Positions 57,469 to 64,000 of a stretch of 64,000 bases of DNA are shown in pieces (within the stretch, counting starts at the first letter, position 1; the number at the start of each line of letters is the position of its first letter). Source of the DNA: Struthio camelus (taxonomy: Eukaryota > Chordata > Aves > Struthioniformes > Struthionidae). The DNA is taken from assembly GCF_040807025.1 (NCBI RefSeq), contig NC_090945.1, positions 77,600,088-77,664,087 on the forward strand, read 5' to 3'. The notes under the pieces were generated by a model. The model saw nothing but the letters and a program-made list of their open reading frames with translations. It searched no databases and was not told where the DNA came from. Position numbers and translations under genes: made by a program.

Positions 57469-59954
57469 TCTAGCCAGCTAAGACCAATTAGCCCTTGCTG
57501 ATGAAAACTCTTAAAAATATGCTGGTTTTTTTTAGTTGATATAAATCTAACACAGTATTGTATACCATAAGATAAGATTTTTATCACACAAATCACAAAG
57601 TAGACTAGAAACATTACTGGTAATCACTGCATCATTAAATGCATGTAGTATAAACAACAGGGGACTGTTACATTTATCAAAGAAACAACAGATTGAATGC
57701 AAAGAAGTTAAGCTCCAAAGGTCTCGGCTATGATGCATTATTTTAAAGTTTTCCTGCTATTCTGAAGTACCAGCAAGAACTCAGAAGCACCAGGTAGAAT
57801 ATAAATTTAAACAGAACTTATAAAACTTCTAAAACTGGCTAAAAACATGTAGCTTTTACTGTGCTAGATGTGCCTCAACTCTTTTTTCTTGCCGCTCTTT
57901 AAAAATTCTTTAATATAGGATATTTGCTTCTTGTCTGATAGGTGTTTCATATTTTACTGCATCATTAACTTAGAAGTCAAGCAGGAGTAGCTTTCTATGA
58001 TGTGAAAGATTTTTGTACTTTTTTTGTCTTCAGTCCGTATACTTTATAAAGCTTCAAAAAGAGGAAAGCTGCTTTTACACTCCTGCTCCATTACCTCTTT
58101 AAGAGATTCTGACTCTATAGAAGAAACCAAAATGATTTATTACTGAAAAGAGCCACTACAGTTTTATTTTCAGGAGGTACAGACTTTAGTGTGACTTTAA
58201 GTTCAACTAACCACAGTTATTGGTTCAGTTCACATCTGTTCTTTTGTACCTTACTTTAGTTACATAAAGTTAGTGTATTTTTTTTAGCATAGTGATATTC
58301 CTCTGATGCTCTGAAAGGAATCACAAGATGAAGCTGTGATTTTTCTATTGTTTGAAAAATATATATGTATTAGACAACTTATATTATCTAGAAGTTTCTT
58401 TCCTTGTGAGCGAATTGCCTGTATAGTTTGAATACATATTTTTTCTTTGTAGCGTTTTATCACATTCATCATAAACATGAAACATTACTGAATTAGGAAT
58501 GTACTGTTAAAAGTTCATTTTAAAAAAAATATTGCTTTGCATTTCATATGCTAGCAGCTTTTTTGATTAGCTTCTTTTTTTTTAAACATCTGTCAAGCCT
58601 TCATAGTGAATATCTATATTTGAAAGAAGCACAAGCTGAACGTTTTGAAATTAGAATTTTGTGAAGGCTACTTATCATATTCATAAGGACAAAATTTAAC
58701 TATCTTTAGAATGATTGTGCCATTTACTATGATGAGTCCAAACTTATTTTTCTCAGAGCAGTTTGGCCATCCCTGTTCACTCTGTCTGCTACTTTTTGCT
58801 TTGCAGCATGTTCAAAAAGAAAGACTGTTTCTTAGGTTCAAAGCCTATCAGTGAACAAGGAATCAGGACTTAACTGCAGAAGAAAAGGTATTACGATTTC
58901 CATCCCACATAGCAAAGCTACAATTAGTTGTGACATACTTATCCTTATGCTTCAGAAGTTCAGTTACTCCAAGTTCAGTTTTAACAACAAATATTTCTTA
59001 ACATTTTTCTGTTTTTAAATTGTTGTCTTCTGTTGTCATTTTTTACAATCTGAAAATACTTAGTTTTAAGAGACTATGAAGCATGCATTCCTCCAACAGT
59101 CTATCCAATCTCCTTCCATTTCAGCACATCAAAGAGGGATAATTCAGGCTGTAATCATGCACTTCTGGTATGTTAGAATGAATTATCTTAATCTCAGGTT
59201 CACAAAAAAGACTAGATGTAACAGGAAGAAGCAGGAATAAGCCCCTTTAGCAAGAAAGGACTAATACTTTCTTTCATCTTCCCATCAGGGCTGTAGATAC
59301 ACTAGGGAAACTGGGTTTGTCGTTTTCTACTGTCTTTCTACTATCGAACAATCTAGGGAAACTTAACTGAGATCTGAATTAGATTACATGTTATCCATCT
59401 GATTTATGTTTGTATCAAACCTCTTCTGTCATTGTTGCCATGAATAACAAGTTTTAGTTTCCCAGCTTGGGGACCTCTCTTTTTTCTCCATTAAGAGAAA
59501 TCAAAGTAAAAGGCAAAAATAAACAGCTTTATGATAGACATGAATAATTATAAAGCTAGAATTATAAAAGTAGCGCATTATGGTGATTATAAAAATTCAT
59601 GTTTTAATATAACAAATTTAAATTACTTTTGCAAATTACATGTCTGATAGAGGAATATACTTAAAGATTTTTCCAATTTTCTTCCCATTTTGTAGGCTGC
59701 TCTTCTAGTATATTTTAGATTATTTCGATCCATTGACGCTTTAAAAAAATTGAAAAGAACAGTCAGTTTGAGAAGGTATTATTCAGAAAGGCCTCTTATG
59801 CTCTCTATAAAATCTGTTTTATTATACTCACAGCATTGCTACATGCACTTGTTCTTCACTGTTTCAAACAATTGCTTTAAATTTCCTGTTCAGTTCTTCA
59901 GTGAGTTCTAGTTTATTTTGCCACATGTTGTTCTTCTCCCATCCTGTCTTTTAG

Positions 59955-60112
59955 TCGGGAAAAATGACTTCAAAAGGGCCAAGAATTCTGACATGACAAA
60001 AAATGAAAAAGAGAGGGGAAAAAAAGAATGGAAAAAAAAAAGGCTTATGAAACCAAAAGGGTTTGCAGGAGAAGATCAAATGTTAGTTACAGCCAGCGCC
60101 ATTTCTTCTTGA
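59955..60112 (+). other. Possible unrecognised terminal exon E
   Basis: Acceptor CATCCTGTCTTTTAG, then a Lys-rich frame containing KNDFKRAKNSDMTKNEKERG and KKEWKKKRLMKPKG, ending in a stop at 60110-60112. An AATAAA lies at about 60862. Entry phase 1 fits candidate D. A-rich DNA gives Lys-rich frames easily, so the evidence is weak. Confidence 0.18.
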
Positions 60113-61889
60113 GTGTCCAGTTTTCCGACAGTATGGCTTTTCAAAAGCTTCGTCATTGGCTTCCTAAAAAATTTCAGGGAAAGGATCTCTGCGGCTCTAC
60201 ATCCCTCTTATAGTCAACTTTCTCTATTGGCAGTTCTTTTTTTATGTGCCGAACGGTGACAAATATGCCAATTTAGTTTCTTCAGCATCCTTTCAGAAAA
60301 CCTCAGGAAATTTGACCTAAGAGTTTTGTAGATGGATGTGTTCTCCCAAGTTTGGAACACAGATAGATAGCTGCAAGTATGAGGGTCACTGAAAATAGGT
60401 GGAAGAGGACAGAGAGTCACCTGGCTGACTCCCACGTGGCCTTGTTGTCCTGAGTTCTCCAGCATTATCATGATCATCTGTTGGCTGTGGCTCTTAGACA
60501 AGAACTCATAGTTTAAGGACCTGTTCAGTTTGCTGGTCCTTAATTCTAACATTGTGGACAGTGAAGAACTCTTAAAAACCTAAAAGAGAGTTTTTCTAGA
60601 GGGCTTAGGTTCCTGTCAGAGTTTGAAGCGCTATTGAATCAGGAATCACCACTTCTTGCTGTGAGGAAAGACGCACTGACTATTTCGATTCCCTTTAGTT
60701 CTTTCAGTCAGGCTCCTGTTCACAGGCTTTTGTAGCCCTCAAGAGGGATTCCCTGCTTACATATGCTCAGTAAATTCCTCAGTATGTGGAACAATCATGT
60801 TTTAGGATGCTAAATTTTATCCTTATATAGGGCACCCTTATGTTACGTATTTTCTTTTGAAAATAAATTCCTTCAGTCTGGAAACCTTGTCATCTTCCAG
60901 GTGGCTAAAGGTCCAATATTTGTACCTTTGGGCAATACTCCCTTCAAACTACTTACTCTAAAGTTAGAGTATACAGCTGGTATACAACTAATACTATATT
61001 TACTAGCTTTAGCTGATACTCGGAAGGTTGTTACTTCTATGCCTTAGCACTGTTTTTTCACCAAAAACAAATCGTATCTTTTTGGAGTACATCCTGCATC
61101 TCAGAGTTTAAGAGCCTGCTATACTAATAAACACTAATTTAACTGAGCTTACGTTCTGAGTATCATTGTCTATTAGGAATATGAAATAAAACAGGTGATT
61201 GAATATATTCTATGTATAAGCAGTCTGTCTCTTTGTAAGATGCATGAATGGCCAAGTATATACGCTGTTGCTTGCTGTGCAGACGTTAGTTATCTCTCAG
61301 TATATAACCAAGCCTCTGGGCTGAACCTATGATTTGTCAAAATAATTTGTCCCAGAACATGTCAAACCACTAAGTTGTTAAGGTTGAATATTTTTTGTTA
61401 TTTTGAAAATCGTTCATCTAGTCCTTCTTCATGTTATGCTTTGCCATTATTACCTGAGGTCACTTACAGAATCTAAATTTGAAAGAATATAGCAAAAGGG
61501 GATTAGTCATAGGTAGTCAAATAAACTATTCTTTTCTCATGGTCAACTATCTAAAGACAAAAGTCAGTATTTTTAGTCACCCTTTTTTTTTTTTTTTATT
61601 CCTCATCTTATATTCACTCCGAAAGCTTCTTGAGCTTATCATAAAGTGGTAGGTCAAGTCTCATACTTGACTGACAGATGTAGAACCTTGATAGTTCTGT
61701 GCTGATAGGAGAGAAGAGAGGAGAGTGTTGTATATCCAACTTCATTACCTTTGAATCATCTGAAGTTGCTGAAAAACATTATCTCGTACCAAAAATTAAG
61801 GAATATTTGTCATCATGATTCTATTTTTCTGATACCATATGATTCTGTGGTTTTGTCAAGGAAAATATGTGTCTTTAATTTTTAACTAG

Positions 61890-61902
61890 CCACTAGGTGG
61901 CA
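61890..61902 (+). promoter_or_regulatory. CTCF-like core site
   Basis: CCACTAGGTGGCA matches the CTCF core pattern (CCASYAGRKGGCR). Single motif matches are common, so binding is uncertain. Confidence 0.3.
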
Positions 61903-62170
61903 ATTGCTCACAGGTTAAGATGTGCCTGGGAATGCATATACATGTGTGTATGAAACTCTGGTATTGCTATGGTGACCTTGTTCATTTTCATATTTTCTCT
62001 ACTGAGCTACATGATGTAGTTTAAAAAATAAGAGCTTCAAACTATCTTGAAATTATTTCTCATGTAGAAATCTTAACACAAAATAACTGTTTATTCCTTT
62101 GCAGTAATAGATTCCACTGTGGACAATAACTGAACATCTGAATTTTCCAAAAGATGAATCATCAAATTTT

Positions 62171-62887
62171 TCATATTTCCGCTGTGTAATTTCTCATGGG
62201 TGCCTTGCCATCAACTTTGGAGGTGCCAGTTAAATTGAGTGAATTGAGGTTGAAGGTGCCCTCAAGATTCAAAGTCTCATTGTTCTTCATTTGCAAGAAT
62301 ACTATCCTAGGCAATCTGCAGTTTTCCTCATGATTCCTCCAGCAGCTTTGGTCTTTTACAAAGGAGCAAGCAGAGTGTTGAAGATTAAGGGAGTAGCTCC
62401 CTGAACCTGTGCTTACATTTCTTCTCTGAGTAATTAACTGAGCTATGAGAGCACAAATTATCCCCGCAGGGTTCCCAATATATGCAGACCCACTTAGAGC
62501 AAGAAAAGACAATTGAAAAAAAGGACAAGGAGTGAGAAATTTTAAAGAAGCATAAAAAAAGAGGGAAAAATACTGCAAGAATAAAAAGTAACTTTTTGGA
62601 TATGGAATATAAAACTCAAAGGAGTCATCATCCACCAATCTATTATCATTGTAAGAAATGGTGGTCTGTACAGCTCCAGAAGCAATACAATGCTGGACAT
62701 CAAATAGATGCCATAGATTTAAAACATTATTTTGAGTTACATTTTGTAGAGTTAAGTTTTTGTTCAAAGAGAACAGGTGTGTCCTAATTATTTTCATAAA
62801 CTTTCTGGAGAAGATGCTATTAAGAGAAGCTCTGGCATTTTTTTTCTTAATGCTTACATTTTTGCTAGAAGGGTACATACAGTTCAT
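62171..62887 (-). other. Unrecognised intronless ORF of 238 codons
   Basis: This is the longest open frame in the window outside HAUS3, on the strand opposite POLN. It starts MNCMYPSSKNVSIKKKNARA. It has a hydrophobic middle (Phe/Leu-rich around YFLFLQYFSLFFYASLKFL, then AGIICALIAQLI), several N-x-S/T sites and scattered Cys. I recognise no family. No promoter, CpG island or obvious poly(A) tail marks it. It could be chance, a decayed retroposed gene, or an old transposon fragment. Confidence 0.2.
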
Positions 62888-64000
62888 GAGATAAAACTAG
62901 AATTTCTCTACTATGAGCTTTCTTCAAACAGGAAAGAAAATCTGTGTTTTCCTTTCCTAAGTATTAGGGAAAAAAGAAGAATTCCTGAAGCAGGCTCTAT
63001 TAGAGTAATTGAATCTGACAAGATCACAAACCCAGTAAATATTCTTGCATATAAGAAGTGCAACTAGAATTTGCTTTTTACTGATATTGATAGCCTCAGT
63101 AAAACAATATTAATCACACTATTATCTGTTATTTTGCTGTAGAGTTTGACATCATGCCTCACTGTAATAGCTGGTGGATTAGTCTCTGCATCAGGAAGGA
63201 TGTGCATTATAGCTTTACCTAATATAGCCAACAACTCTAAGGGAAAAGGCTACCTGCTTCCTTATATCTGTTCTATCTAACTCCTTGGCTGTTTCTGAGC
63301 TTCCCTGATGATGACACATTCATACTTGTACATTTTTGAATGGCTACACTTATTGCAATGAATAAGCTTAATCTCTGTTCTTAATTTCAAATAAAGTTTC
63401 TAAAATAGGCCCTAGATTGATACAGAAACACAAATTTTTTTTCACAACTTGTCTTGGGCATTAGAGCATCCTTTTTGCAAGAGTTGAATGCCTTATGAGA
63501 AAGCTATGTTGTGAGGCTTTAATAGAGCCATCAAGAGTCCATCAGTTTTGTCTTTGTGAGTCTCCTTGCTGAAATAAAGTCTGCCATTGTTTCTGAATGG
63601 CTCTATATACAGAAGCTAGCAGCAGAGGCAAGAATCTAGACTGTCTTCATCCGGTACAAGGGACAAAAGTAGAACAGCTTTTAATAAAGGTGTTTTCAGA
63701 ACCAAGAAAAGATTGGTAAGCTGTATGGGAACACTAAAGTAAGGAATACATCAGGATCATTAAGGATGGATTATAGGATCAATAAAACTGGAATATGGGG
63801 GTAAGCGAGAAGACATCCGGAGTCGACATCAGGAATCTACAACTTTAATAGTCCATGGTAAAAAATTTTTTATCATGCCTATGCTCTTTGCTTTTCCAGC
63901 ATGATGCTTTTTGAAAAGTTTAGCTGAAAAACAGAGATCTGACAACCTACTGGATGCCGGGAAAATGCATTTGAGTAACTGAATTTTTACAGGGGATGAG

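Larger units (their letters stand above)
49424..64000 (+). other. Long POLN intron, open at the right edge
   Basis: At least 14.6 kb with no recognisable POLN exon. It holds an AT microsatellite with T-run (49720-49763), a T-run near 51892, an inverted repeat at 57442-57468, a CTCF-like site at 61890 and a T-run at 61583. It also holds several unexplained open segments, listed separately. No CR1 copy with a clear end is recognised here, unlike the 9.7-kb intron. Confidence 0.6.

Noticed and set aside
1..64000. tRNA, rRNA, CRISPR or bacterial-type operon features
   Set aside because: None seen; the window is vertebrate nuclear DNA with spliced genes.

Overview
This window is vertebrate nuclear DNA and most likely comes from a bird. 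It is AT-rich and carries short coding exons with GT-AG introns. It has one sharp CpG island and few transposons, and all the recognisable ones are CR1-type LINEs: a bird-style 3'-truncated copy with the terminal octamer-like repeat, plus older copies of the kind seen in turtles and crocodilians. The species cannot be fixed from the sequence alone; a turtle or crocodilian is the alternative.

Layout. Positions 1-8.5 kb are non-coding flank, with an old CR1 copy at about 7.35-7.99 kb. A CpG-island promoter lies at 8.56-9.19 kb and contains E2F-like and YY1-like motifs. A non-coding first exon ends at about 9044. HAUS3 (augmin subunit 3) follows as four coding exons on the + strand (10720-16707), giving a predicted 617-residue protein, with its 3' UTR ending near 17.84 kb. 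From 19623 onward the same strand carries POLN (DNA polymerase nu, family A). Fourteen coding exons (575 residues, all phases consistent) run to 49423. They stop right after the TGRLS motif of the polymerase domain, so the catalytic part (motifs A, B and C) must lie beyond the right edge.

No CpG island or other clear promoter precedes the POLN start codon. In human, HAUS3 and POLN share their 5' non-coding exons. The layout here fits the same arrangement: one promoter makes either a HAUS3 mRNA or, by skipping the HAUS3 coding exons, a POLN mRNA.

From 49.4 to 64 kb the sequence appears to be one long POLN intron. It contains several unexplained open, splice-flanked segments (52.3-60.1 kb, + strand) and an unusually long intronless ORF on the - strand (62171-62887), neither of which I recognise. 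Other notable points are a predicted GC-AG intron in POLN with a perfect 26-bp palindrome 71 bp inside it, and a TC microsatellite lying where the polypyrimidine tract of the last visible POLN exon should be.
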